Source: Roseisalinus antarcticus (lineage in GTDB: Bacteria; Pseudomonadota; Alphaproteobacteria; Rhodobacterales; Rhodobacteraceae). From it: a stretch of DNA of 64,000 bases. The stretch is taken from assembly GCF_900172355.1 (NCBI RefSeq), contig NZ_FWFZ01000008.1:1-64000 (forward strand). The letters run 5' to 3'. The notes beneath the pieces are model-generated. The model searched no databases and was not told where the DNA came from. It worked only from the letters and a program-made list of their open reading frames with translations. The position numbers and the translations under genes were made by a program. Each line of letters starts with the position of its first letter. Position 1 is the stretch's first letter. Of the stretch, positions 1-8,621 are shown in pieces.

Positions 1-1
1 G

Positions 2-115
2 ATCATGTTCGGACGCTTGAAAGACTGGAGGCGCGTCGCCACGCGCTATGACAGAAGTCCCAAGGTCTTCCTCTCGGCCATTGCTCTCGCCGCAACCGTG
101 ATCTTTTGGCTATGA
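2..115 (+). CDS. IS5-family transposase, C-terminal end (runs off window start)
   Basis: The reading frame enters from the left edge and ends in TGA at 113-115. Its last 37 residues include MFGRLKDWRRVATRYDR and end in IALAATVIFWL, the characteristic tail of IS5/IS427-type transposases of alphaproteobacteria, where the final hydrophobic stretch closes the DDE domain. The sequence after the stop (GAGTCCTGAGCC) is where the element's terminal inverted repeat would be, but the other end is outside the window so this cannot be confirmed. It marks the right end of an insertion sequence next to an accessory gene and tRNA-Glu. Whether the rest of the transposase is intact is not visible. Confidence 0.8.
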   Translation: MMFGRLKDWRRVATRYDRSPKVFLSAIALAATVIFWL

Positions 116-189
116 GTCCTGAGCCTAGCATTTTGCGCGCCAGCACGCGCCGAGAGTTAACAAACCCGCCTGAGCCGCGCCGCCTTCCA

Positions 190-810
190 TCAAGTCCCCA
201 ACCGATAGGGTCGAAGGTTTTCAATGCGATTGGCCATTGCCTCTATCTCAATGTCGAGCGCGCGAAAAGCTGCGGCAAAACTTGAAATATCTTCCGCAAC
301 GTAGTTGTAATCTGGTTCCCCAAACGGCCACTTAGGTATTCTTGCGTGAGAAGGGCACAGCGCATAAGTCGCCACGATTGGTTGATCTTCTTGATAATAA
401 TCTGGCCCATCGGCCCGCGTTACATAGCCGTGCGCCAGATCGTTCCGACGTTCGGCCCATCCGCGATAGGCTGCGAGTAACGATGCAATCTCTTTACATA
501 TTTCGTTCGCCTCGTCCTGCTGGTCGCCGAACGCTGCGCCAAAGAAACCCTTGGACAAATCTGATAGCTCCTTTGCGCGCCGATGGACGTTGTTCAGCCC
601 GCCAAACGCTTCGATTTCTGCCGACTCGAAAGAGTCGCGGTCATCGTCCAACAAAAGCGCACGGTGAAGCGCAGCGGTCACTGCGTTTACTCCCTCCCAG
701 TCCGAAACGGCATGACCGAGTGCCGCGTAAAGAGGCTCCGCTTCCCGGTCGCCCGGTCGATTGGGAATAGCGCTGAATTCTGGGCGCGCCCAAGGTTCAT
801 GTCTGGCCAC
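190..810 (-). CDS. Hypothetical protein with HEPN-like Rx4H motif
   Basis: A 206-residue soluble, mostly helical protein. The GTG start at 810 is supported by AGGAG about 8 nt upstream. I recognise no named family. Residues 122-127 read RNDLAH, which fits the R-x4-6-H signature of HEPN ribonuclease domains, and it sits in a predicted helix as in HEPN proteins; this assignment is an inference from the motif and helical character only. The gene lies alone between an IS5 transposase end and tRNA-Glu and appears less GC-rich than its neighbours, suggesting horizontally acquired cargo. A role in defence or toxin activity is possible but unproven. No partner antitoxin is visible inside the window. 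Confidence 0.6.
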   Translation of the reverse strand: MARHEPWARPEFSAIPNRPGDREAEPLYAALGHAVSDWEGVNAVTAALHRALLLDDDRDSFESAEIEAFGGLNNVHRRAKELSDLSKGFFGAAFGDQQDEANEICKEIASLLAAYRGWAERRNDLAHGYVTRADGPDYYQEDQPIVATYALCPSHARIPKWPFGEPDYNYVAEDISSFAAAFRALDIEIEAMANRIENLRPYRLGT

Positions 811-1073
811 TACCCAAACTCCTTCAGCTTAGCTGCAACTATACTAAGTCGAGGTAGGGTGTCGCGCTACAGCCAAACCAAGCGATGTTGGCCGTGCCGA
901 TCCGCCTGACGGAGGCAGAGCAGTGCCCAGCACATCACCGTACCGCCAACCGTGACCTGACACGCGAAAGGGAAACACTCCATCGCGCCACAAGCTGTAG
1001 TGTATAAGGAGGGGTATAACGAGATGCGGCGACCTCGTATTTCTGTTTATTTTTAGATACTTACAGAGAATAG

Positions 1074-1148
1074 TGGCAGCCCGTAGGGGAATCGAACCCC
1101 TCTTTCCAGGTTGAAAACCTGGCGTCCTAACCGATAGACGAACGGGCC
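1074..1148 (-). tRNA. tRNA-Glu (anticodon TTC)
   Basis: Read on the minus strand, the acceptor strands GGCCCGT and ACGGGCT pair (with one G-T pair), the anticodon stem CCAGG/CCTGG encloses the loop TTTTCAA (anticodon TTC), and the T arm GGGGTTCGATTCCCC is canonical. CCA is encoded at 1076-1074. The 3' end of the gene faces the IS5 and HEPN-like accessory segment, a common arrangement for integration at tRNA genes, although no second attachment copy is visible. Confidence 0.96.
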
Positions 1149-1251
1149 ACGCTGCCGTGGACCGTCGTCTAGCCAAACCAATTTGCCGGTGCAAGAGGAT
1201 TCGTGACGTTTTCTCACCCCTTTGCGAAGCGACAGCGGTAGGTGGAGCCCG

Positions 1252-3018
1252 TCAGGCCGGAGCGATGTCCTCGAGTTTGAGCTGGACGCTACGGCGGCCT
1301 CTCCAGGTGTTGATCTCGAGCCGGCCCGCGACGTGAAACCTCGCGCCGCCGTGGGCCATCAGAACTTGACCCATCGGGGTGTCCAGCGCTCCGAAGGCGA
1401 TCGCCTCCAGCCGGGCGCCGAGCCCGTCCTTGAAGGCCACCTTGAGATGGCCGGTGCCGACTTCCTGTGCCCGTGCGACCGCCATGTCGGCGAAGGCGAA
1501 CCGGGCACCGGGGGCGCCTTGGCCGAAGGGGCCGCAGGTCTCGAGGGCCTCGACGAGCTCGACCGTTGCGGCCCCAGGCATCAGCAAGCCGTCGACACGC
1601 AGGTCCGCGGGGCCGATGCTGCCGGCGCCCTGGCGGGCCAGAAGCTCGGCCAGGCGGGCCATCGCGGGCTCCAGCTGGTCGCGGGCCACCGTGAGCCCGG
1701 CGGCCATCTTGTGCCCGCCGCCCTTGAGCAACAGGCCCTCGGAGGCCAGGCGCTGGATCGCGGCGCCCAGGTCGATCCCGGCGACCGATCGGGCCGAGCC
1801 CTTGCCCTCGTCGCCGTCGAGCCCGATGACGACCGCTGGGCGGTTGGTGGCCTCCTTCAGCCGGGCGGCAACGATGCCGACAACCCCGGGGTGCCAGCCT
1901 TCTCCGGCGGCCCAGACCAGTGGCGTGTCGAGCCCGCGGGCCTCGGCCTGGGTGAGGGCGGCGTCGCGCACCGCCGCCTCGATGTCGCGCCGCTCGGTGT
2001 TAAGCGCATCGAGGCGTTCGGCGAGGGCGGCGGCCTCGTGCGGGTCGGCGGCGGCCAGCAGGCGGGCGCCGAGGTCGGCGGCGCCGATCCGCCCGCCCGC
2101 GTTGACCCGGGGGCCCAGGACATAGCCCAGGTGATAGGCGCTGGGGGCGGTATCCAGCCGGGCGACATCGGCCAGTGCTACGAGGCCAATGCGATGCCGG
2201 CGGGCCATCACGGCGAGCCCTTGGCGGACGAATGCGCGGTTGACGCCGACCAGCGGGGCGACATCTGCCACGGTGGCCAGCGCCACGAGATCGAGCATGG
2301 CGATCAGGTCAGGCCCCTTGGCGCCGGCCCCGCGGAGCTGTCGTCCGGCCTCGACCAGCATCAGGAACACGACCCCGGCGGCACAGAGATGGCCAAGATC
2401 ACCGCTTTCGTCCTGCCGGTTGGGGTTCACGACGGCAAGCGCGGGAGGCAGGGTCTCGCCGCCCATGTGGTGGTCGAGGACAAGCACGTCGGCCGCTCGG
2501 GCGGCGGCGATGGCCTCGTGCGAGAGGGTCCCGCAATCGACGCAGACGATGAGGTCATGGGCCTCGGCCAGCGCGGCCATGGCCGGCGGGTTGGGGCCGT
2601 AGCCTTCGTCGATCCGGTCGGGAATGTATAGCGTGGCGCGGTGCCCCATCCTGGAGAGCCAGTCGAGCAGCAGCGCCGCGGAGGCGCCGCCGTCCACGTC
2701 GTAATCGGCGAAGATCGCGATGCGCTCTCGCTGTCGTACCGCCTTGAGGAAGCGTGCGGTCGCGGCCTCCATGTCGCGCAAGCTTCTTGGATCCGGCAGC
2801 AGATCCCGCACCAAGGGGGCGAGGTAAGCAGACGCCTCGTCCGGCGCCACCCCGATCCGGGCCAGCAGCCGGCAGAGCGGCGCGGCAAGACCCGTTGTCT
2901 GGGCGATGGCTTCGGCGGCGCGTTCCTGGCTGACGCCGGGGCCGACCCAGCGCCGTCCCGTCAAGGATCGCTCGACCTTGAGAAAGGCCTGCGAGGCGAT
3001 ATCTTGTAGCTCCAGCAT
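1252..3018 (-). CDS. recJ: Single-stranded-DNA-specific exonuclease RecJ
   Basis: RecJ degrades single-stranded DNA 5'-3' in recombinational repair, mismatch repair and the RecF pathway. The 588-residue protein has the usual family length. The DHH-superfamily phosphoesterase motifs are clear: ADYDVDG near residues 104-110 (a V replaces the common A) and DHH at about 182-184, followed by the DHHA1 motif GGGHKMAAG and a C-terminal OB-like region. The ATG start at 3018 is the first good start. Downstream of it is an intergenic spacer and then tRNA-Glu. Upstream, toward the preceding co-directional hydrolase gene, are two tandem 22-bp palindromes (3071-3115). Confidence 0.96.
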   Translation of the reverse strand: MLELQDIASQAFLKVERSLTGRRWVGPGVSQERAAEAIAQTTGLAAPLCRLLARIGVAPDEASAYLAPLVRDLLPDPRSLRDMEAATARFLKAVRQRERIAIFADYDVDGGASAALLLDWLSRMGHRATLYIPDRIDEGYGPNPPAMAALAEAHDLIVCVDCGTLSHEAIAAARAADVLVLDHHMGGETLPPALAVVNPNRQDESGDLGHLCAAGVVFLMLVEAGRQLRGAGAKGPDLIAMLDLVALATVADVAPLVGVNRAFVRQGLAVMARRHRIGLVALADVARLDTAPSAYHLGYVLGPRVNAGGRIGAADLGARLLAAADPHEAAALAERLDALNTERRDIEAAVRDAALTQAEARGLDTPLVWAAGEGWHPGVVGIVAARLKEATNRPAVVIGLDGDEGKGSARSVAGIDLGAAIQRLASEGLLLKGGGHKMAAGLTVARDQLEPAMARLAELLARQGAGSIGPADLRVDGLLMPGAATVELVEALETCGPFGQGAPGARFAFADMAVARAQEVGTGHLKVAFKDGLGARLEAIAFGALDTPMGQVLMAHGGARFHVAGRLEINTWRGRRSVQLKLEDIAPA

Positions 3019-3070
3019 GCAAGCACACTAGACCCGGCATTGGAGATTCGCCACGCTTTCCGCCTGGACC

Positions 3071-3115
3071 CCGATTATTCGCGAATAATCGGACAGAAAA
3101 TTCGCGAATTTTCTG
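3071..3115. repeat. Two tandem 22-bp palindromes with TTCGCGAA core
   Basis: Positions 3071-3092 and 3094-3115 are each perfect 22-bp palindromes separated by one base. Both have the core TTCGCGAA; the left arms are CCGATTA and CAGAAAA, mirrored exactly on the right. They lie 22 bases after the stop of the hydrolase gene (3138) and before recJ, which is on the same strand. The same unit type recurs at 17691-17758 and 56316-56339. Confidence 0.95.
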
Positions 3116-3137
3116 GGCCTCGACGCCATCGGAGCGT

Positions 3138-3830
3138 CTAGATTTCGACTGTTTCCAGCACTGCAGGCGTGCGGACGTCGATGTCGGGGAGGGCCGCGAC
3201 GAGGGTGTCTGCGGATTGGGCGAGCAAGGGAAACGTCCCGTAGTGGCACGGGATCACCATCTTGAAATTGAAGAATGTCCTGGCTGCGAAGGCCGCCCCG
3301 TCCATGTCCATGGTGAAATGCCCCCCCGCGCAGAGGATCCCGATGTCGGGCGCATAGCGCCGGGCGATCAGCTCCATGTCCGACATCACGTCCGTGTCCC
3401 CCGAAACATAGATCGCGTGACCTTCTCCGCGGATCACGAAGCCGGCCTCCGAGCCAGCCGGCGGCGGATCCTCCAGGAAATCGAGCGATGACGAATGGAG
3501 CGCGTGGACCATGCTCACCGCGACATCGCCAAGCGCCAGCGTTCCGCCCTTGCCGAAGGCGATGGCCTTGCCGCCGGCCGGGCCGATCCACAATTCGGAC
3601 AATTCGTGACAGCAGCAGATCGGCGCCCCGGTCTCCTCGGAGATGGCCAGGACCTCGCTCGCGTGGTCTCCGTGCCCATGGGTCAGCAGGATATGGGTCG
3701 CGCCCGCGATCGCGCCGGCCCGCTCGGCATCCGGAAACACCGGGTTGCCGTTCAGCCACGGGTCTATCAAAAGCACCTGATCGCCGATCTCGATCCGGAA
3801 CGAGCCGTGTCCGAGCCATGTGATCTTCAT
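3138..3830 (-). CDS. UPF0173-type metal-dependent hydrolase (metallo-beta-lactamase fold)
   Basis: A 230-residue metallo-beta-lactamase-fold hydrolase of the UPF0173/YtkL type; the natural substrate is not known. The zinc motif HGHGDH lies at residues 51-56, and later metal-site segments SGDTDV and HYGTF are present. The start ATG at 3830 is preferred because GGAGG lies 6 nt upstream and the N-terminus MKITWLGHGS matches the family. A longer upstream reading frame exists in the same phase but is the antisense of the next gene. Its 3' end is followed by the tandem palindromes and then recJ on the same strand, so read-through into recJ is possible. Confidence 0.9.
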   Translation of the reverse strand: MKITWLGHGSFRIEIGDQVLLIDPWLNGNPVFPDAERAGAIAGATHILLTHGHGDHASEVLAISEETGAPICCCHELSELWIGPAGGKAIAFGKGGTLALGDVAVSMVHALHSSSLDFLEDPPPAGSEAGFVIRGEGHAIYVSGDTDVMSDMELIARRYAPDIGILCAGGHFTMDMDGAAFAARTFFNFKMVIPCHYGTFPLLAQSADTLVAALPDIDVRTPAVLETVEI

Positions 3831-3887
3831 CGTGTTCCTCCATGATGCTGTTTCCGCAACCCTAGCAGAGAATAGACGCACCGCCAG

Positions 3888-4550
3888 ATGGACTGGACCC
3901 GACAGATCGACGCCTATTGCGAGCGGACTGATTTCACCTTCTGGTCCGAGCCGCTGAACGCGCTCACGAACGGGCTCTACCTGGCCGGCGCCATCCTGAT
4001 GTTCGCCCGCACCCGCCGCGACGGCCTGCCGCTGGCCACCGCCCTGTCGGTCATGCTGGGCCTCATTGCCATCGGCTCCTTCCTGTTCCACACCACCGCC
4101 ACCGCCTGGGCCTCGGCCGCCGATACCGCGCCCATCGGCATCTTCATCCTGATCTACCTTTTCGCCGTGAACCGGGACGTGCTGCGGATGCTGTGGTGGC
4201 GGGCGGGCTTCGCCACTGCGGGCTTTTTTCCGTACGCCGCCGTCGCCGTGCCGCTGCTGGACCGGATCGCCTTCCTGCGGATTTCGGATTTCTACTGGAC
4301 CGTGCCGATCCTGCTGCTGGTCTATGCGCCGATCGTCGCCCGCCGCAACCGGGCCACCGCGGCCGGCTTCGTGGCGGGCGCGGCGCTCCTGTCCACGTCG
4401 ATCTCGGTCCGCTCGCTGGACCTGATCCTCTGCGAGGTCTTCCCGCTCGGCACCCATTTCCTCTGGCACAGCCTCAACGCCGTCCTGCTGCCGATGATGA
4501 TAGAGATCTACCGCCGCCACATGCTTGAAGGCGCCCAGCGGGCAGGGTAG
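3888..4550 (+). CDS. Ceramidase-domain integral membrane protein
   Basis: A 220-residue protein with about seven hydrophobic segments and the three conserved blocks of the alkaline ceramidase/CREST superfamily: FWSEPLNALTN near residue 20, GSFLFHTTATAW followed by a DTAPI block near 65-82, and GTHFLWHSLNA near 195-205, whose histidines are expected zinc ligands. Eukaryotic members hydrolyse ceramides; the bacterial substrate here is unknown and could be a ceramide-like lipid or another amide lipid. It is transcribed divergently from the hydrolase gene (start 3830) and precedes gatC by about 30 nt, so it may share a transcript with gatCA. Confidence 0.85.
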   Translation: MDWTRQIDAYCERTDFTFWSEPLNALTNGLYLAGAILMFARTRRDGLPLATALSVMLGLIAIGSFLFHTTATAWASAADTAPIGIFILIYLFAVNRDVLRMLWWRAGFATAGFFPYAAVAVPLLDRIAFLRISDFYWTVPILLLVYAPIVARRNRATAAGFVAGAALLSTSISVRSLDLILCEVFPLGTHFLWHSLNAVLLPMMIEIYRRHMLEGAQRAG

Positions 4551-4581
4551 AGGCAAGGCCGGTCAATCAGGGGAATTCCAC

Positions 4582-4869
4582 ATGTCCATCGACATCGAGA
4601 CAGCCCGCAAGGTCGCGCATCTCGCCCGGATCAAGGTCGAGGACGACGCGCTGCCCGCGCTCGCCTCCGAGTTCAACACGATCCTGGGCTTCATCGAACA
4701 GCTGCAGGAGGTCGATGTCGACGGCATCGAGCCCATGGTCTCGGTCGAGCCCATGCGCCTCGCGCGCCGCGACGACGTGGTGACCGACGGCAACCAGCAG
4801 ACCAAGGTCCTGTCCAACGCCCCCGACGCCCGCGAGGGCTTTTTCGCCGTGCCAAAGGTGGTCGAATGA
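4582..4869 (+). CDS. gatC: Asp-tRNA(Asn)/Glu-tRNA(Gln) amidotransferase subunit C
   Basis: GatC (95 aa) is the small scaffold that wraps GatA and GatB in the amidotransferase converting Glu-tRNA(Gln) or Asp-tRNA(Asn) to the amidated forms. The sequence has the family's N-terminal pattern [16 protein letters not shown] and the C-terminal [12 protein letters not shown]. The ATG at 4582 has AGGGG about 8 nt upstream; a longer in-phase start at 4525 adds a non-conserved leader. Its last codons overlap the gatA start (ATGA, 4866-4869), indicating translational coupling. gatB is not in this window. Confidence 0.97.
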   Translation: MSIDIETARKVAHLARIKVEDDALPALASEFNTILGFIEQLQEVDVDGIEPMVSVEPMRLARRDDVVTDGNQQTKVLSNAPDAREGFFAVPKVVE

Positions 4870-6344
4870 CGCTCAACACCCTGAAAATCGCCGATGCCCG
4901 CGACGCCCTGCGCAAGGGCGACGTGACCGCCGTGGAACTGACCGAGGCCTGCCTCGCCGCCATCGACGGGGCCTCCGCGCTGAACGCCTTCGCCCACAGG
5001 ACGCCGGAGATCGCGATGGAGCGGGCGCGGGCGGCCGATCAGCGGATCAAGGCCGGCGATGCCCCCGATCTCTGCGGCATCCCCCTCGGCATCAAGGACC
5101 TGTTCTGCACCGAGGGCGTGGAGAGCCAGGCCGCCAGCCACATCCTCCACGACTTCAAGCCGGAATACGAATCCACCGTCTCGGCGCAATTGCGCGACGC
5201 GGGCGCGGTGATGCTGGGCAAGCTCAACATGGACGAGTTTGCCATGGGCAGCTCGAACGAGACCTCGACCTACGGGCCCGTCGTGAACCCCTGGAAGATC
5301 GACGACCGCAGCCTGACGCCCGGCGGCTCGTCGGGCGGGTCGGCCGCGGCCGTGGCTGCCGACCTCTGCCTTGGCGCGACAGGCACCGACACCGGCGGCT
5401 CGATCCGCCAGCCCGCCGCCTTCACCGGCATCACCGGGCTGAAGCCCACATACGGCCGCTGCTCGCGCTGGGGGATCATCGCCTTCGCCTCCTCGCTGGA
5501 CCAGGCCGGACCGATGGCCCGCGACGTGCGCGATTGCGCCATCATGGCCCGCGCCATGTGCGGCCACGACCCCAAGGACAGCACCTCCGCCGACCTGCCC
5601 GTGCCCGATTTCGAGGCGATGCTGACCGGCGACATTCGCGGCAAGACCATCGGCATCCCCCGCGAATACCGCATGGACGGCATGCCGGACGAGATCGAGG
5701 CGCTCTGGGCCGAGGGCCGCGCCATGCTGGCCGATGCCGGGGCGAAGATCGTCGACATCTCGCTGCCGCACACGAAATACGCGCTGCCCGCCTACTACGT
5801 CATCGCCCCGGCCGAGGCCTCCTCCAACCTCGCCCGCTACGACGGGGTCCGCTATGGCCACCGCGCCAGGCTGGCCCAGGGTGACGGCATCGTCGAAATG
5901 TACGAGAAGACCCGCGCCGAGGGCTTCGGCGCCGAGGTCAAGCGCCGGGTCATGGTCGGCACCTACGTGCTGTCAGCGGGCTTCTATGACGCCTATTACA
6001 ACCGCGCCCGCAAGGTCCGCACCCTGATCAAGCGCGACTTCGAGGAGGCCTTCGCCGCCGGTGTCGACGCGATCCTGACCCCCGCCACCCCGTCGCCGGC
6101 CTTCGGCCTGGGCGAGATGACGGATGCCGACCCGGTGCAGATGTATCTCAACGATGTCTTCACGGTGACGGTCAACCTTGCGGGCTTGCCTGGGATCGCG
6201 GTGCCCACGGGCCTCGACCGCCAGGGCCTGCCGCTGGGCCTGCAGCTGATCGGGCGGCCCTGGGACGAAGGCGATCTGCTCAATACCGCCTATGCGCTGG
6301 AACAGGCCGCAGGATTCGTTTCCAAACCGACAAAGTGGTGGTAA
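4866..6344 (+). CDS. gatA: Asp-tRNA(Asn)/Glu-tRNA(Gln) amidotransferase subunit A
   Basis: GatA (492 aa) is the glutaminase/amidase subunit that supplies ammonia for tRNA-dependent transamidation. The amidase signature is complete: catalytic Lys77 in [10 protein letters not shown], the cis-Ser near 155 in [18 protein letters not shown], and nucleophile Ser179 in [10 protein letters not shown]. Length is normal for the family. The start ATG overlaps the gatC stop by four bases, so the two are co-translated. Presence of GatCA indicates that this lineage makes Gln-tRNA and/or Asn-tRNA by the indirect route, as is usual for alphaproteobacteria. Confidence 0.98.
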   Translation: MTLNTLKIADARDALRKGDVTAVELTEACLAAIDGASALNAFAHRTPEIAMERARAADQRIKAGDAPDLCGIPLGIKDLFCTEGVESQAASHILHDFKPEYESTVSAQLRDAGAVMLGKLNMDEFAMGSSNETSTYGPVVNPWKIDDRSLTPGGSSGGSAAAVAADLCLGATGTDTGGSIRQPAAFTGITGLKPTYGRCSRWGIIAFASSLDQAGPMARDVRDCAIMARAMCGHDPKDSTSADLPVPDFEAMLTGDIRGKTIGIPREYRMDGMPDEIEALWAEGRAMLADAGAKIVDISLPHTKYALPAYYVIAPAEASSNLARYDGVRYGHRARLAQGDGIVEMYEKTRAEGFGAEVKRRVMVGTYVLSAGFYDAYYNRARKVRTLIKRDFEEAFAAGVDAILTPATPSPAFGLGEMTDADPVQMYLNDVFTVTVNLAGLPGIAVPTGLDRQGLPLGLQLIGRPWDEGDLLNTAYALEQAAGFVSKPTKWW

Positions 6345-6380
6345 AGCGCGGGCTTTGATGACCTGCGATTGGACGCTGCG

Positions 6381-7175
6381 ATGCGAGGTTTACTGACGAC
6401 GGCCGGGGTGCTCGTCATGCTGGGCGCCTGTTCCCAGCCCGTGCCTGACAGCGGTCAGGGCGTGGGGTTCGGCGATTACGAGACCTATCAATCCGCGCCC
6501 GTGGCCACGCCGGCGCCGGGCGGGCAGGGGGCCGCGATCACCGCCGAGGAACTGGCGGCCGTCGGCATCGGCCCGCAGCCCAGCCGCGCGGCGGCAGGGA
6601 CCGGGGCGGGGACTGGGTCCGGCACAGATGCGCCACTGTCGGCAACCGCCGGCGCGGCGCGGCCCATCGCGGGCCCCGGCACCTTGCCACTGGGGTTCCC
6701 ACCCCAGCGCGATACCCTCGCCGAGGCCGGCCGTGCCGGCGCGGTCGAGGCCACGCCCGGCAACGCCGCCCCGGTGCTTGTGAACAATCCCGGCCTGTCC
6801 GACGAGCAGGACTTCGGCGCGGTCTCCGACCGCCGCAGCATCGAGGGCGACGCCCGCCGTCGCGCCGAGGCGGCGGCGGCCTACCAGGTGGTCGGCGGCG
6901 GGGTGCCCGAACGCAGCGGCGAGACCGGGCCGAACATCGTGGCCTATGCGCTGCAGACGACCAATGCCCGCGGCCAGCGCGTCTACCAGCGCTTCGCCCC
7001 CAGCCAGAGCCGGTTTCAGCGCAACTGCGCCGCCTACCGGACGCCGGACGAGGCACAGCGCGACTTCCTGACCCGCGGCGGGCCGGATACCGATCGGCTC
7101 GGCCTCGATCCCGACGGCGACGGCTTCGCCTGCGGCTGGGACCCGGCCCCGTTCCGCGCGGCGCGGGGAAGCTAG
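6381..7175 (+). CDS. Lipoprotein with Excalibur-like C-terminal calcium-binding motif
   Basis: About 264 residues. The N-terminus MRGLLTTAGVLVMLGAC is a signal peptide with lipobox LGAC, giving acylated Cys17. The middle (about 20-180) is low-complexity, rich in Ala, Gly and Pro, with no recognisable fold. The C-terminus has NCAAY followed by LDPDGDGFACGWDP, which resembles the Excalibur DxDxDGxxCE motif found on extracellular proteins. The ATG at 6381 is preferred over an in-phase TTG at 6369 because it begins the signal peptide. It ends 8 bases before the amidase gene, with which it is probably co-transcribed; a link to the cell envelope is inferred. Confidence 0.8.
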   Translation: MRGLLTTAGVLVMLGACSQPVPDSGQGVGFGDYETYQSAPVATPAPGGQGAAITAEELAAVGIGPQPSRAAAGTGAGTGSGTDAPLSATAGAARPIAGPGTLPLGFPPQRDTLAEAGRAGAVEATPGNAAPVLVNNPGLSDEQDFGAVSDRRSIEGDARRRAEAAAAYQVVGGGVPERSGETGPNIVAYALQTTNARGQRVYQRFAPSQSRFQRNCAAYRTPDEAQRDFLTRGGPDTDRLGLDPDGDGFACGWDPAPFRAARGS

Positions 7176-7183
7176 GCGCGGGG

Positions 7184-7903
7184 GTGGGCGTGTCGGCCCC
7201 GCCCGCGCTGTGGCACCCCTCGCCGAACTTCGGCCCCCGGCGCGACGGGGCCGCGCCGGACATGGTCGTGCTGCACTACACCGCCATGGCCAGCTGCGCG
7301 GCGGCCCGGGACCGCCTCTGTGCGCCTGAACACGCGGTCTCGAGCCATTACCTGGTGGACCGCGACGGCACGGTGATCCAGCTCGTGGACGAGGCACAGC
7401 GGGCCTGGCACGCAGGCGCAGGGGCCTGGGGGCCGGTGACGGACGTGAACTCGCGCTCCATTGGAATAGAGCTCGACAATTCCGGCGACATCCCCTTCGC
7501 CGCCCCCCTGATCGATGCGCTCCGCGCCCTGCTTGCGGATATCCTCGCCCGCCGCGGCATCCCGCCGGAGCGGGTAATCGGCCATTCCGACATGGCCCCG
7601 GGCCGCAAGCGCGACCCGGGCCCGCATTTCCCCTGGCAGAGCCTCGCCCGCGCGGGCCTCGCGGTCTGGCCGACGACGGCCGAACCCGACCCGGCCCCGC
7701 CGGCGGCGGCCTTCGTCGCGACACCCGAGCGCCAGGCCCGCCTGATGGCGGCGCTGACGACCTTCGGCTATCGCGGCAGCCAGGCGATGGTGGTCTTCGA
7801 CGCCTTCCGCCAACGCTTCCGCCCCGGGGCAGGAGCTTTCGACGCGACCGACCTGCAGGTGGCCGAGGATCTCGCGGCCCGGTTCCCGGTCAAGCCGTCC
7901 TGA
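7184..7903 (+). CDS. N-acetylmuramoyl-L-alanine amidase (Amidase_2, AmiD-like)
   Basis: A 239-residue member of the zinc amidase family that cleaves the lactyl-peptide bond of peptidoglycan or its recycling products. Zinc and catalytic positions are recognisable: His31 in VVLHYTAM, Glu in SIGIELDN, and the His and Asp in GHSDMAPGRKRDPG. The C-terminal 70 residues (from about 185) form a helical peptidoglycan-binding-like region. There is no clear signal peptide, suggesting a cytoplasmic recycling enzyme like AmpD, though export cannot be excluded. The start is a GTG at 7184 (GTG 7190 is an alternative), 8 nt after the lipoprotein gene. Confidence 0.9.
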   Translation: MGVSAPPALWHPSPNFGPRRDGAAPDMVVLHYTAMASCAAARDRLCAPEHAVSSHYLVDRDGTVIQLVDEAQRAWHAGAGAWGPVTDVNSRSIGIELDNSGDIPFAAPLIDALRALLADILARRGIPPERVIGHSDMAPGRKRDPGPHFPWQSLARAGLAVWPTTAEPDPAPPAAAFVATPERQARLMAALTTFGYRGSQAMVVFDAFRQRFRPGAGAFDATDLQVAEDLAARFPVKPS

Positions 7904-7910
7904 TCTTCAA

Positions 7911-7946
7911 CTTCATCTTGGCGCAAAAACTCCCGCCGGAGGCTCC
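7911..7946. repeat. Dispersed repeat, copy 1 (left of rnpB)
   Basis: A stretch with the consensus parts CATCTTGGCG and AAAACTCCCGCCGGAGGCTC; the CTCC-GCCGG-AG portion is self-complementary. It follows the amidase stop codon directly. Further copies are at 8415-8446 (opposite orientation), 13862-13897 and, more diverged, 33431-33461. Confidence 0.85.
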
Positions 7947-7986
7947 CGCGGTTGACGCCCCGCACACGGGCGCATAGCAGGTCCTT

Positions 7987-8383
7987 GCGCGGATGGCTGG
8001 ATGGCCGCTGGCGGGTTTCCCAGGAAACGCGTCGGAGGAAAGTCCGGACTCCAAGACGGCACGGTGCCGGGTAACGCCCGGCGGGGGCAACCCCAGGGAT
8101 AGCGCCACAGAGAACAGACCGCCCCGGGCTCGCCCGGGGTAAGGGTGAAACGGTGGGGTAAGAGCCCACCGGGCGCCGGGCAACCGGGGCCGCATGGCAA
8201 GCCCCACCGGGAGCAATGCCGAATAGGGGCCTCGTGCCGGGTGCAAGCCCGGCAGGGACGCCTGACCCGAGAGGCCCGGGTAGGCAGCTGGAGGCGCGGG
8301 GGCAACCTCGCGCTCAGAGGAATGGTCATCCATCCGGGGGGCGACCCCCGGGGGACAGAATCCGGCTTACAGGTCGTCCGCGC
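7987..8383 (+). ncRNA. rnpB: RNase P RNA (catalytic subunit)
   Basis: Bacterial type A RNase P RNA, the ribozyme that removes tRNA 5' leaders. The diagnostic 5' core GAGGAAAGTCCGGACTCC lies at about 8034-8051, followed by the conserved CACAGAGAACAGACCGCC block near 8105, AGGGTGAAACGGTGGGGTAAGAG-type sequence near 8145, and the 3' core ACAGAATCCGGCTTACAG near 8354. The ends were placed from helix P1: GCGCGGAT at 7987-7994 pairs with GTCCGCGC at 8376-8383. The gene lies between two inverted copies of a dispersed repeat. Its exact 5' and 3' processing ends are approximate. Confidence 0.97.
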
Positions 8384-8414
8384 AAATCTCCCGCCCCCTG
8401 GCCGGTGTGTGGAC

Positions 8415-8446
8415 GCCTCCGGCGGGAGTTTTCCTGCCAAGATGAA
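8415..8446. repeat. Dispersed repeat, copy 2 (right of rnpB, inverted)
   Basis: The sequence CCTCCGGCGGGAGTTTTCC followed by TGCCAAGATGAAG is the reverse complement of the copy at 7911-7946, so rnpB is bracketed by an inverted pair. Downstream at 8528-8553 there is a strong hairpin (arms GGCTCCCGAGG and CCTCGGGGGAGCC) without a T tract; between 8447 and 8621 no gene is seen. Confidence 0.85.
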
Positions 8447-8621
8447 GGGGCGGCGGTCCGCCCTTTGCATTTCATGGTGTGGCGTGGCGTCGACCTCCTC
8501 GTCGGCAAGCTGCCATGTCTCATCATGGCTCCCGAGGAAACCTCGGGGGAGCCTTCGACCGTTGAGGTCGGCCTGGTGGGATGGAGCTGCCAACCGAATG
8601 AGGCCCCGCGCCTCGGGCGGC

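Noticed and set aside
844-1194. Minus-strand frame covering tRNA-Glu
   Set aside because: It reads through the tRNA gene and has no support.
1222-2631. Long plus-strand reading frame opposite recJ
   Set aside because: It lies entirely antisense to recJ, has the biased composition of a shadow frame and shows no domain.
4563-5861. Large minus-strand frame opposite gatC/gatA
   Set aside because: Overlaps two clear housekeeping genes and consists of Gly/Val/Ala-rich shadow sequence.
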